DNA of 64,000 bases from Gemmatimonadota bacterium (GTDB lineage: Bacteria; Gemmatimonadota; Gemmatimonadetes; Gemmatimonadales; Gemmatimonadaceae): contig JADJRJ010000031.1 of NCBI GenBank assembly GCA_016712265.1, positions 1,116,001 to 1,180,000 of the forward strand. Reading direction: 5' to 3'. Below the pieces are notes generated by a model that was given only the letters and a program-made list of their open reading frames with translations, was not told the origin of the DNA and did not search any database. Position numbers and translations under genes: made by a program. The number at the start of each line of letters is the position of its first letter. Within the stretch, counting starts at the first letter, position 1. Shown here in pieces: positions 1-9,800 of this stretch.

Positions 1-2605
1 AGATATAGAAGCCCAGGATTTCCTTCTCACGCGTCAGTCGCTCGGACTCCGACAGTGGCGCGATGTTCGGGAGCGTTGGGGCATGCGCCGGTGCTCCGCT
101 CGCCGCGACCTCCCCAAACAACGATCCTTTCTCGCCAACCACGGTGAACTTGTACCCCGACTCGTTCACGTCGGGGGGGAGCACGGTGAGGCCGAGTTCG
201 CGGGCCTCATTGATGAACTTCACCACGGAGTCGGTGTCGCCGATCGAAGACGACAGGAGCGCCGCCATGAACTCGGCCGGAAAATGGGCCTTGAGCCACG
301 CGGTGTGGTACGAGATGACCGAGTAGGCCACCGAGTGCGACTTGTTGAAGCCGTACCGGCCGAAGGTCTCGATCTGGGCGGCGATGTCCTCGATGATCCG
401 ACGGTCGTGGCCCTTGCCGACCGCCTTCTCGGTGAACTTGCCGAGTTCGACCTTGATCAGGTCCGCGTCCTTCTTGCCGACCGCCTTGCGGAGCACGTCG
501 GCTTCGGCGAGCGAGATCCCGGCGAGGACCTGCGCGATACGCATCACCTGTTCCTGGTAGGTGATGACGCCGTAGGTGGGCTCGAGGATCGGCTCGAGTT
601 CCGGCAACTGGTAGACGACCGGTTCCTCCCCGCGCTTGCGCCGCTGGTAGACCTTGTGCATGCCAGCGTCCAATGGACCTGGGCGCATCAGGGCGTTCGA
701 GGCGACGAGGTCGTCAAACCGGTCGCAGCGCATGGCGCGCAGCATGTCGGTGGCCAGCGGCGACTCGAATTGAAAGACGCCGACCGTCCGCCCCATGCGG
801 AGCATTCGATAGGTCTCGGGATCGTCGAACGGGACCGTGTCCAGGTCGGGGACCGTCTTGCCCCCGGCACGAATTGCTTCGAGGGTGTCGTGGATGACGG
901 TGAGGGTGGTCAGGCCCAGGAAGTCCATCTTGAGCATCCCGGCCTTCTCGAGCGCGTTCATGTCGTACTGCGTCACGATCACGCGTTCGCCGTCGCTCCC
1001 CCCCGATCCCTTGGTCTCCTGCGTGCAGACCGGTACGTAATCGTCCAGCGGTCCCGGCGCGATGACGACACCCGCGGCGTGAACCCCCGTGTGCCGAGAC
1101 AAACCTTCCAGTGCTACCGCATAGTCCAGGAGTTGCCGGTAGCGGGGCTCGCTGTCGTAGAACTTCTTGACGTCGGCGATTTTCTCGATCGCCTCGCGCA
1201 CCGTCAGCGAGAAGTTCGGCTGGTTGGGGACGAGTTTGGCCAGCGCGTCCGTCTCGGCCGGCGTGAAGCCCAGGACGCGCCCCACGTCCTTGATCGCCGC
1301 GCGCGACTTCATTGTCCCGAACGTCACGATCTGCCCGACCGCGTCCTTTCCGTACTTGTCCCGGACGTATTCGATGACCTCGCCGCGCCGTTCGAAGCAG
1401 AAGTCCACGTCGATGTCAGGCATCGAGACGCGTTCCGGGTTCAGGAAGCGCTCGAACAGCAGGTCATACTTGAGCGGGCAGACATCCGTGATGCGGAGCC
1501 CGTAGGCGACGAGCGAGCCGGCGGCCGAACCGCGCCCCGGGCCCACCGGGATCCCCCGGTCGCGTGCGGCCCTGATGAAGTCGGCGACGATCAGGAAGTA
1601 CCCGGCGTATCCGGTCCGCGTGATGACGCCGAGTTCATAGGACAAACGCTCGGAAACATGTGCGGGCAGCGGGTCGCCGTAGCGGGCCTTGGCCCCGGCC
1701 GTGGCCAGCTGCACCAGCAGGTCGTTTTCGGTGTCGATCCCGCGCGGGAGCGGGAAGGCGGGCACGTGGTACTTCTTGCCGAACGTGATGTCGCACGCGT
1801 CGGCAATGGCGAGGGTGTTGGTAAGGACCTCGGGGTTGTTCGGAAAGCGGGCGGCCACTTCCGGGGCGCTCTTGAAGTAGAGCCCCTTGTCGTAGTGCAT
1901 CCGCTCCTTGTCTTCGCGATCCTTGCCCAGCCCGATGCACAGCAGCACGTCGTGTGCGTCGTGGTCGCTGGCACCGAGGAAGTGCGAGTCGTTGGTCGCG
2001 ATGACCGGCACCCCCGTGCGGCGCGCCAAGTCGAAGATTCCTGCGTTGAGGGTCGCCTGCCCCCCGGAGTCGTGCGCCTGCACCTCGAGGTAGTAGCGAT
2101 CCCCGAAGACCTCGCGATACCAGTCGGTCACCGCCGCGGCACCCGCCACGTCCCCGTTCTCGAGGTGCGTGGCCACCTCACCGGCGAGGCACGCCGACGA
2201 AACGATGAGCCCCTCGCTGTAGGCCGCCAGCAGCTCGCGATCGATCCGCGGGCGCGTATAAAAGCCCTCCGTGAAGCCTAACGACGATAGCCGGATCAGG
2301 TTCTGGTAGCCCTTGAGGTCCCGGGCCAGCAGCACCAGGTGGTAGTAGGGCTTCTGGCCGAGGGCGCCGCGGGCCTTCAAGCGGCGGTCGCCGGGGGCGA
2401 CGTAGGCCTCCATGCCGATGATGGGCTTGATCCCGGCCTTTCGCGCCTTCTCCTGGAACTCCCACGCCGCGTGCAGGTTGCCGTGGTCGGTGATCGCCAG
2501 CGCCGGCATCTCGAATTCCTTCGCGCGCCGGATCAGGTCATCGATACGGTTCGCCCCGTCGAGGAGCGAGTATTCGGAGTGGCAATGCAGGTGGACGAAG
2601 GACAT
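1..2605 (-). CDS. dnaE: DNA polymerase III alpha subunit, 3' end cut by the window
   Basis: Catalytic subunit of the replicative DNA polymerase. The ATG at 2605 opens with the PHP-domain motif HLHCHSEYSLLDG, and the frame stays open to the left edge (about 868 residues of the roughly 1,150 usual for the family). The polymerase core shows GPGRGSAAGSLVAY and the catalytic-aspartate motif PDIDVDF near residues 395-400. The helix-hairpin-helix and OB regions would lie off the window. A CTGCCGT-type intergenic repeat begins only about 12 bases upstream of the start. One CGTTAGGC octamer (2276-2283) encodes Ser-Leu-Gly. The identification is secure; only the C-terminus is unseen. Confidence 0.95.
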   Translation of the reverse strand, partial: MSFVHLHCHSEYSLLDGANRIDDLIRRAKEFEMPALAITDHGNLHAAWEFQEKARKAGIKPIIGMEAYVAPGDRRLKARGALGQKPYYHLVLLARDLKGYQNLIRLSSLGFTEGFYTRPRIDRELLAAYSEGLIVSSACLAGEVATHLENGDVAGAAAVTDWYREVFGDRYYLEVQAHDSGGQATLNAGIFDLARRTGVPVIATNDSHFLGASDHDAHDVLLCIGLGKDREDKERMHYDKGLYFKSAPEVAARFPNNPEVLTNTLAIADACDITFGKKYHVPAFPLPRGIDTENDLLVQLATAGAKARYGDPLPAHVSERLSYELGVITRTGYAGYFLIVADFIRAARDRGIPVGPGRGSAAGSLVAYGLRITDVCPLKYDLLFERFLNPERVSMPDIDVDFCFERRGEVIEYVRDKYGKDAVGQIVTFGTMKSRAAIKDVGRVLGFTPAETDALAKLVPNQPNFSLTVREAIEKIADVKKFYDSEPRYRQLLDYAVALEGLSRHTGVHAAGVVIAPGPLDDYVPVCTQETKGSGGSDGERVIVTQYDMNALEKAGMLKMDFLGLTTLTVIHDTLEAIRAGGKTVPDLDTVPFDDPETYRMLRMGRTVGVFQFESPLATDMLRAMRCDRFDDLVASNALMRPGPLDAGMHKVYQRRKRGEEPVVYQLPELEPILEPTYGVITYQEQVMRIAQVLAGISLAEADVLRKAVGKKDADLIKVELGKFTEKAVGKGHDRRIIEDIAAQIETFGRYGFNKSHSVAYSVISYHTAWLKAHFPAEFMAALLSSSIGDTDSVVKFINEARELGLTVLPPDVNESGYKFTVVGEKGSLFGEVAASGAPAHAPTLPNIAPLSESERLTREKEILGFYI

Positions 2606-2616
2606 GCTCTCAGTGG

Positions 2617-2656
2617 AAGACGGCAGACGGCAGGTTTCAGACGGCAGACGGCAGTC
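2617..2656. repeat. CTGCCGT heptamer repeat upstream of dnaE
   Basis: Two pairs of tandem GACGGCA units are separated by a short spacer and lie just 5' of dnaE. Related copies occur at about 4009-4036, 6249-6311, 17001-17014, 18389-18406 and 58161-58176, always between genes or at a gene end. The function is unknown. Confidence 0.6.
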
Positions 2657-2809
2657 AGGTGCTGGTCGCACGTTGCTCGCTCGTTACGAACGCCCGATAG
2701 GGGCGCCGGGGCAAGGTCTTGCGAACGAGGCGGAGGCATCTCCAGGAGGTGTGGGATGGTGCGAGACGGCGCCCTCGTGACGTCGCGCCCCGGAGCGGGG
2801 AACAGCGCG

Positions 2810-2853
2810 TGCTGCTCGTGCCGCCCGGGCTGCTCGTGCTTCTCGTACTTCAT
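2810..2853. repeat. CTGCTCGTGC-type intergenic repeat
   Basis: Imperfect tandem GTGCTGCTCGTGCCG units end in CTTCTCGTACTT. A near-identical ending (GCTGCTCGTACTT) occurs at about 38507-38519 after gcvP. Related sequence appears at 6168-6248, 16912-16935, 18313-18340 and 38391-38433. The rest of the 2606-2870 gap shows no gene I can support. Confidence 0.5.
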
Positions 2854-2870
2854 CCGTTTATCGTCCCCCC

Positions 2871-3948
2871 ATGTCCCCCCGTCCGCGCGATCTGGTACGC
2901 GCCTCGCTCCTCCTCGTCGCCGTCGTCGCCCTGGCGTTCCTGGCGTCCCCGATGGGTCGCTACCTGACGCGCGCGGCATGGGAGGAAGCCCGCATCCTGC
3001 GGAATCGCCGATCGATCGTCGCCCTGGTGGCGGATACCGCCGTGTCCGCACCACTTCGCCAGCGCTTGCAGCTGGTCCTGGACGCGCGCCAGTTCGCCGT
3101 CGACTCCATCGGACTGGTCGCGAAGGAGAGCTTCACGACGTACAGCGCCCTCGCGCGTGACACTCGTCCTGGTCCTGAGCGCGTCCCGGCGGGACACGCT
3201 CGCCGCCCACACCTGGTGGTTTCCGGTCGTCGGGCGCTTTCCCTACAAGGGATACTTCGACTTTGCAGAGGCGCAGCGCGTGGCCGCCGAGATGCGCGAT
3301 CGGGGGTACGACACCTACCTGCGCCCGGCGAGCGCCTTCTCCACCCTCGGTTGGTTCAACGACCCCCTGCTCTCGACGACGGTGCGCCAGCCTCCGGAAG
3401 CGGTCGTGAACACCGTGGTGCACGAGCTGCTGCACAACACTGTCTTTGTGCGCGGGCAGGTGGTGTTCAATGAAAGCTTCGCGAGCTTCGTCGGCGCACA
3501 TGGGGCGATGGCGTTCTATAGAAGCCGGGGTGACACGGCGGCCGTGCGGCGCGCCCGGGACGATTGGGAGGACGACAAGGCGCTGGCCGCCTTCTGGTCC
3601 GCGACCGCGCGGTCCATCGATTCCGTGCTGGCCATTCCCGGCCGTGACTCCGTCGCGCGTATCGCGGCGCGCGACACGGTGTACGCCCGCATGCGCACCT
3701 GGCTGATCGACGAGATCGCGCCACGGCTGCGCCTGGTTGACACCACACGCCTGCGCACGATCCAACTCGATAATGCAGCCCTGATCGCGCGACGGACCTA
3801 CGCGTCGGACCTGGCCCTGTTCGATGAGCTCCATCGCAAGGCCGGTGGCGATCTCCGGCGGACGATCGCTGTGATTCGGTCACGGGCCGCCGACGCGGGG
3901 GATGCGTTTGCGGTGGTGAGGGGATTGGTGGGCGCTGGCTCGTGGTAG
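2871..3948 (+). pseudogene. Putative zinc aminopeptidase (PF10023-like), broken by one frameshift
   Basis: Two overlapping frames together make one complete protein of about 358 residues. The first frame starts at ATG 2871 with an N-terminal membrane or signal segment (about residues 10-28) and runs to about SALARD. The second frame, open from 3157, continues with HTWWFPVVG, FPYKGYFD, STLGWFNDPLLST and the zinc motif HELLHN followed by NESFASFVG. This order matches the bacterial putative aminopeptidase family (Pfam Aminopep). A +1 shift near 3156-3165 joins the two halves. It may be a sequencing error, a recent mutation or a recoding site. No slippery sequence is obvious. If the product is not made, this is a pseudogene. 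Confidence 0.75.
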
Positions 3949-4008
3949 CGGGAGCCGTGTGTGTGAGGCTGGTGCTTGACACCGGCCACGCGCTCCCGCG
4001 CGCCATCG

Positions 4009-4036
4009 GTCTGCGGTCTGCGGTCTGCGGTCAGCC
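4009..4036. repeat. GGTCTGC/GCCGTC repeat at the 3' end of the uvrD-like gene
   Basis: Three tandem GGTCTGC units followed by CAGCCGTCAGTC run into the last codons and stop (4031-4033) of the minus-strand helicase gene. This is a diverged member of the CTGCCGT family. Confidence 0.5.
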
Positions 4037-6115
4037 GTCAGTCTTGAACCGCCCCCGCATCAGCGCCCGCAGGTCAACACCGGCCGCGGGCTCGGGGGCT
4101 GTCTGCTGGAGTCCATCAAACTTCGGGACCACTCGCTCCATCAACGACCGCACCTCTCGATCGAGGAATCGCGAGAGCTGGTCAATCGAATAGTCGGCCC
4201 CGCGGCGCGAGTTGTACGAGTTGAGCGGGTACGTCACCGCGAGGTGGTTCCGGGCTCGGGTCATGGCCACGTACATCAGGCGGCGCTCTTCCTCCAACTC
4301 CTCTTCGTTGCCGATCGAGCGCGAGAGGGGAAACCAGCCATCAACCGCCCAGATCAGGAAGACGGCGTCCCACTCCTTGCCCTTGGCGCTATGGACGGTG
4401 CTCAGCACGAGGGCATCCGTCTCGTCGTCCTCGGTGCCTCTGCCGAGGTCTTGCGTGGATTGCGGGGGCTCCAGGGCGAGAGCCGCGAGAAAGGCGCCGC
4501 GTGACGGAAAGCCGGCGGCGATCCCCTGCAGTTGCTCCAGGTCGTTGAGCCGTGGCTCGGGGGTGTCGTACTTCTCGCGGAGCAGGTCGTCGTAGAGGGC
4601 GCGAATGCGGGCGATATCGCGTCCGACGTGCCCATCCCCTTCGGGGGCCTGGCGCAGGCGGGTGAGCAGGGTGCCTAACGACCGTTGGGCTTCCCGGGCA
4701 CGGGAGGGAGCGGGGAGGTCGGCAAAGTCGTCGATCAGCCACCCGCGCTCCGACAGCTGGCGCATGAGGTCGCGCGCCGTGACCTCCCCGATCCCCGGGA
4801 GCAGGTTGAGGATCCGGTACCAGCTGACCTCATCGCGCGGGTTCTCGAGCACGCGAAGGAAGGCGAGCACGTCCTTCACGTGTGCGGCCTCGAGGAACTT
4901 GAGCCCGCCCCACTTGTCGAACGGGATATTGCGGTTGGTCAGCTCGATCTCGAGGTCGGCCGACATGTAGCCGGCCCGGAAGAGCACCGCCATCTCGCGC
5001 AGTGGCATCCCCTGTTCGTGCAGCTCGAGGATCCGCTCCACCACAAAGCGCGTCTGCTGTGGTTCGTCCTGCACGGCGACGAGCCACGGACGGTCGCCCC
5101 CGGTGCGCCGTGTCCAGAGGTTCTTGGTGAACCGCTCGGTGGCACGCGAGATGAGCACGTTGCTCACGTCGAGGATCGGCTGGACGGAGCGGTAGTTCTC
5201 CTCGAGCGTGACGATGGTCGTGCCGTCGAAGGTGCGTGGGAAGTCGAGGATGTTGCGAAACGACGCTCCGCGGAACGAGTACACGCTCTGGGCGTCGTCA
5301 CCGACCACCGCGATGTTGGCGTGGCCGCGGCACATGCCCTTCAGGATGCGCGCCTGGAGGGTGTTGGTGTCCTGGTACTCGTCGACCAGGAGGTGGTCGT
5401 AGCACCCGGCAATGCGGCTGCCTAACGCGTCCGATCCCTCCAGCATCGCGAGCCAGAACAGGAGCAGGTCGTCGTAGTCGACCAGGTTGCGGGCCGCCTT
5501 GCGTTCCGTGTAGTCGGCGAAGATGCGCTCGATGGCGGCCTGGTAGTCGACAAACGCGGGATAGCCGGCGCCGAGGATGGTCGGGATGTCGAGGTCGGTG
5601 TTGACGTGGCGGGAGTAGATGTGGTGGAGGGACTCCTTCTTGGGGAAGCGCTTCTTGCGCGCCTCCACGCCCCCATGCTCGGCCCGCGAGAGGTGCATGA
5701 GGTCCTCGGCGTCGCCCTGGTCCATGATCGTGAAGTCGGCCGCGACACCGGCCGATGGACCGAAACGTCGCAGGAGGCGGTGCCCGGTGGCGTGGAAGGT
5801 GCCGCCGTGGACCTGCCGCCCGGCGCTCCCCACGAGGCGTTCAACGCGCGAGAGCATCTCCTCGGCGGCGCGCCTGGTGAAGGTGAGGAGGAGGATCCGC
5901 TCGGGTGGGGTGCCGCGCTGGAGGAGGTCGGCGACCCGATAGGTGAGGGTGCGGGTTTTCCCGGTGCCGGCCCCGGCAATGATCAGGAGGGGCCCGGTGC
6001 CGAAGGTGGCCGCCGCCGCCTGCTCGGCGTTGAGCTCGTCGCGCAGGTCTCGTGGCGCGCGGTGGGACTCGCGCGACGGGAGGGGGTAGCGGCGTGGGAG
6101 CTCGGAATCGGCCAC
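4031..6115 (-). CDS. UvrD/PcrA-family superfamily 1 DNA helicase
   Basis: ATP-dependent 3'-5' DNA helicase for repair or replication restart, 694 residues. It has the Walker A motif GAGTGKTRTLTYR near residue 50, the motif II region LLVDEYQDTN, VVGDDAQSVYSFRGA, TLEENYRS, the late motif VHSAKGKEWDAVFL, and YVAMTRARNHL near the C-terminus. The length is near PcrA/UvrD but the C-terminal tail is short. The GTG at 6115 is preferred over an upstream in-frame codon at 6166. The upstream choice would add 17 residues drawn partly from the tandem-repeat flank, and a TATAGT box ends 6 bases before the GTG. It carries two CGTTAGGC octamers (4673-4680 and 5420-5427). I cannot tell UvrD from PcrA or Rep by eye. 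Confidence 0.9.
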   Translation of the reverse strand: MADSELPRRYPLPSRESHRAPRDLRDELNAEQAAAATFGTGPLLIIAGAGTGKTRTLTYRVADLLQRGTPPERILLLTFTRRAAEEMLSRVERLVGSAGRQVHGGTFHATGHRLLRRFGPSAGVAADFTIMDQGDAEDLMHLSRAEHGGVEARKKRFPKKESLHHIYSRHVNTDLDIPTILGAGYPAFVDYQAAIERIFADYTERKAARNLVDYDDLLLFWLAMLEGSDALGSRIAGCYDHLLVDEYQDTNTLQARILKGMCRGHANIAVVGDDAQSVYSFRGASFRNILDFPRTFDGTTIVTLEENYRSVQPILDVSNVLISRATERFTKNLWTRRTGGDRPWLVAVQDEPQQTRFVVERILELHEQGMPLREMAVLFRAGYMSADLEIELTNRNIPFDKWGGLKFLEAAHVKDVLAFLRVLENPRDEVSWYRILNLLPGIGEVTARDLMRQLSERGWLIDDFADLPAPSRAREAQRSLGTLLTRLRQAPEGDGHVGRDIARIRALYDDLLREKYDTPEPRLNDLEQLQGIAAGFPSRGAFLAALALEPPQSTQDLGRGTEDDETDALVLSTVHSAKGKEWDAVFLIWAVDGWFPLSRSIGNEEELEEERRLMYVAMTRARNHLAVTYPLNSYNSRRGADYSIDQLSRFLDREVRSLMERVVPKFDGLQQTAPEPAAGVDLRALMRGRFKTDG

Positions 6116-6121
6116 GGGACA

Positions 6122-6127
6122 ACTATA
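6122..6127 (-). promoter_or_regulatory. TATAGT -10 box placing transcription start at the helicase GTG
   Basis: On the minus strand TATAGT is followed by six bases and then the GTG at 6115. With usual sigma-70 geometry the transcript would begin at or next to the start codon, giving a leaderless mRNA. I see no good -35 match. Confidence 0.4.
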
Positions 6128-6167
6128 AGGGAGGGTTGCGGGGGTGGTGGTACCTCCGCAACGCATC

Positions 6168-6248
6168 GCCCGTGCCGCCCGTGCCGCCCGTGCCGCCCGT
6201 GCCGCCCGTGCCGCCCGTGCCGCCCGTGCCGCCCGTGCCGCCCGTGCC
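6168..6248. repeat. Nine perfect tandem copies of the 9-mer GCCCGTGCC
   Basis: Eighty-one bases consist of exactly nine identical GCCCGTGCC units. The array lies about 50 bases upstream of the helicase start and directly beside the CTGCCGT block. It is a simple-sequence array prone to copy-number change. It has no spacers and is not a CRISPR. Confidence 0.95.
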
Positions 6249-6311
6249 GCCGCCCGCCGTCTGCCGTCTGCCGCCCGCCGTCTGCCGTCCGCCGCCTGCC
6301 GTCCCCCGTTG
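6249..6311. repeat. CTGCCGT/CCGCCGT heptamer block
   Basis: Seven-base-spaced CTGCCGT, CCGCCGT and CTGCCGC variants abut the 9-mer array. This is the longest member of the heptamer family in the window. Confidence 0.6.
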
Positions 6312-6834
6312 CTCCCGGTCGTCCTGACTCGTCGTAGGGGGTCGGAGAAGCGCCTCTGGCGCGGAATGGGGGTCGGTCATACATTCGCGCCGCATTTTGC
6401 GACACCGTGACCGAATTGCGGAACCGCGCACCCCGGACGTAGGCGTGATTTGGGTCACGGAAAGGGGCAGGACCCCGTGGGAGTCGACGGGGGCGCACCA
6501 CCCGAAAGGGGCAGGGCGAGGTACTGGGCTAAGTTGGCTCGGTGTTTCGCCTTGACCCCATTTCGGGCAATCGGTAGCTTTGCGGGCTTCGGGTCGACTG
6601 GAGTCTGTTTGGCGCCCGAGAAAAACTGATGGTGACCGATGGGAGTGAGGTGGGGTCTCCAGTCCAGACGGAGGCCGCGCTGCGCCTCCCGTCGGCGCTT
6701 GTCCGTCGGCGCGGAAGCGGTAGCCAGCAGACGCAGTGAAGTCAGCAGTTGTCGGTCAGTGGTACCGGATGTTTCCCGTGTTGTTCAACCGAAGTTCACG
6801 TAGCACAACCTCACTCTGCAGAAGGGGGAAAGAA
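6312..6834 (+). other. Long gene-free region and leader before the BIg2 lipoprotein
   Basis: No coding sequence is supported here. GAAAGGGGCAGG occurs twice (in about 6456-6479 and 6498-6517); the first copy sits in a possible CACGG...CCGTG hairpin. GACTGGAG (about 6594) and CTCCAGTC (about 6656) can pair, and GACGGAGGC...GCCTCCCGTC forms a hairpin at about 6667-6693. The last part is probably a 5' leader of about 250 bases. I recognise no riboswitch class. Confidence 0.5.
6552..6580 (+). promoter_or_regulatory. Possible sigma-70 promoter for the BIg2 lipoprotein
   Basis: TTGACC at 6552-6557, a 17-base spacer and TAGCTT at 6575-6580. Start would be near 6587, leaving a leader of about 250 bases. 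Confidence 0.4.
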
Positions 6835-9800
6835 ATGCAGAAACTCTCTCGGTCGCTCATTGCACTCGGCGGGCTCGCTGCCCTTGCCGCTTGCGGTGAC
6901 GACGTCTCCATCACCCCGCCGACGCCGACTCCGGTCGCCGTTGTTGGCGTAACGGTGAGCCCCGCGTCGTTGTCGCTGAAGGTTGGCGAGAGCGCCACGT
7001 TGGGCGTCTCCGTCGAGGCCACTGGCGGCGCTGGTACCAGCGTCACCTGGGCGTCCTCGAACAACGCAGTGGCGACCGTGTCGGCCACTGGTGCCGTGAC
7101 GGCTGTCGCGGCTGGTAACACGACGGTTCGCGCGACCTCGACGGTCGACAACACGAAGTCGGGCGCGGCGCAGGTGACCGTGACGGCTCCGGCAGTTCGC
7201 AGTGTGGTCGTTTCGCCGGCGACGGTGAGCCTCCAGGTTGGTCAGTCGGTGACGGCGATTGCGACGGTTGATCGCGATGCCGGTGCATCGGGCGCCGTGA
7301 CCTGGGCCTCCTCGAACGCGGCGGTTGCCACGGTCACGTCGGCCGGTGTCATCGCCGGTGTGGCGCAGGGTACGGCGGTGATCAGCGCGACCTCGACGGC
7401 TGACGCCACCAAGGCGGGCGCGTTGTCGGTGACGGTCGTCCCGGTCCCGAACACCCTGATCGCCCTCTCGGTTGCCCCGACCAACGCCAACCTCGGCGTC
7501 GGCAGCACCGTGCAGCTCGTCCCGAGCGCCACGACGGCTGGCAATGCGGCGGTGACCTACACCTACGCGTCGTCCAACGAGACGGTCGCGACGGTCAGCA
7601 CCTCCGGCCTCGTCACGGCGGTTGGCAACGGCACCGCGGTCATCACGACCACGGCGGCGACTGCCACCAACAGCCTCTCGGTCGCCACGACGATCAACGT
7701 CGCGAGCGCCTCGGTCTCGATCAGCACGATCACCACGGGTGGCCTTGGAACTCCGGTCAACCTGGCGAACGTCGCCGGCCAGATCGAAGTCACCATGAAC
7801 GTCTCCGCTGGCAACCAGACGCTGGACTCGGTCCGCGTGAAGCTTGGTTCCCAGGCGGCCGCTTCGCAGGGCTTCACGGTCAACGGTGCGCCGAATGCGC
7901 CTGTGACCCTGTCGATCAACACTGCGGAGTACGCGATCAACGCCGACTCGACCTCGACCGTCCGCTACCTGAACGGTTCGACGGGCGTCCAGGCTGAGCT
8001 GTTCGTGCGTGGTGCCTCGGGCCCGACGGCCTCGAACACCATCACGATCAACCTGAACAACACCGACACGTTCCATGCCCGTTGGGCCCTCCCGACCACC
8101 TCGGCGATCGCTCCGGCGACTGGCCTGCAGTGGTACGGTGGTCCGAGCACGACGACGACGATCAACGCGATCCCGGTCATGTACTCCGGGAACACGATCA
8201 CGTCGGCCACGCTCCACATGGACGACTTCTCGGTCGCTGGTAACGCGTCGCTCTGCGGCGCTGCGGTGACGGACGCTGCTGCGCCGTTCACGGCCAGCTT
8301 CGCTTGCACGGGCATCACCAACACGACGGTGCAGCCTGGCGTTGCGGCTTCGCTCCGTGGCGATGGCAACCCGGGTCCGGCCGCCGTCGGTGGTAACTCC
8401 GCCGCTGGCTTCCACACGGTGCTGTTCGCCAACGCTGGTCCGCTCGTCCAGGGCGCCGCGATCCCGGTCCGCATCGACGTCGCGGGTCCGGCCACGGCCA
8501 CCTACGCGTGGGTCGCCGGTACGACCTTCGATTACTGGGCGAACGCGAGCTTCCGCTTCGACACCAGCACCAGCGGTATCTTCTCCCGCGCTCGTGCGGC
8601 TGACGGCGGCGTTGGTGCCTCCGCTGCCTCCACGGACGTGTACGAGTTCGAGGATCGCGCCGTCTCCGGCACTGCCTGGGCCGTGCACACCGCGAACACG
8701 AACAACATCCCGGAGAACGCTGCCGACTTCACGGTCAATGCCTACAACGGCCGTGTGACGGAAATGGATCTCCTCGGCAACGCCACGATCACGTACCTCG
8801 GCAACACCACGACCTCGCCGGGCCAGAACTTCGGCGTGGACACGACGATGCCGACGTTGACGTACCTCACGACCGCGCTCGAGCCCCGTATCGCCCTCCC
8901 GGCGACGGACACGCTCGGCAACACCAAGATCCTCACGAACGATGGCAACATCGCGAACACCACTCGTGCGGACTCGGCGTACTTCGGCGTGCGTTACACC
9001 GATACCCGTTCGGGCTTCAACCTGAACAACGGTACGGAAGCGCAGTACATCCGCATCACGCGCATCGGCCAGCCGGGCGCTCCGGGTGCCAGCACCTGCG
9101 TCCTGGGTGTTGTCTCCAGCAGCGTTTGTAACTTCGCTCGCCGTGTGGGCGTCGTGGACGCCACGGACCTCACCCAGCGTCGCGACACCACTGGTGTCTA
9201 CGGCTCTGGCGTGAACTTCTCGGGTGGTGGCACCGGTGACCTGTACACGCCGGCCACTGCTGGTGACTCGGCCGGTTACTACACGTACGAGACGTACGTT
9301 GTTGACCGCGCTGGCAATGCCACCGCGACGATCAGCAAGACGGTCGCCGTCGACGTTGACGCGCCGCTGGCTACTGGCCTCAACCCGGCCGCTGCTGGCC
9401 TGGTCGCTGGTTCGGCCAACGTCTGGTTGCCGATCGGCGCCGACGAACTCGAAGTGCTCGATGCCGCGTTCGGGTTGCGTTATCCGAACATGGCCGACGG
9501 TACGGCGCAGGATACGATCTACTTCGATCGCAAGTTCATCACCGACTTCAAGGCCGGCTTCTCCGGTCTGCCGCTCGCGGGCCTGGTTGGCCCGGGTCAG
9601 ACCTACGGCAACAGCGGCATCACGCTCCCGGTGAACTTCTTCCGTGGCGTTGATACCGTGCTTGTCGCGGACTCGACCGCTCCGCTCACCGTGTCGGCGA
9701 CCTACAAGCCGACCACGGCGATGGCCGAGATGTACGACATCCGCTCGTTCACCTCGAGCTCGGTGGTGTACCCGAACCTGTCGTCCGGCTTCTACAGCAC

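Noticed and set aside
83..2281. Long plus-strand open frame opposite dnaE
   Set aside because: A shadow frame; the minus strand has clear DnaE motifs throughout.
6168..6311. CRISPR array
   Set aside because: The units are 9 and 7 bases in direct tandem with no spacers and no cas genes.
6420..6830. Cyclic-di-GMP or other known riboswitch in the BIg2 leader
   Set aside because: I could not match the conserved core bases of any class, only general hairpins.
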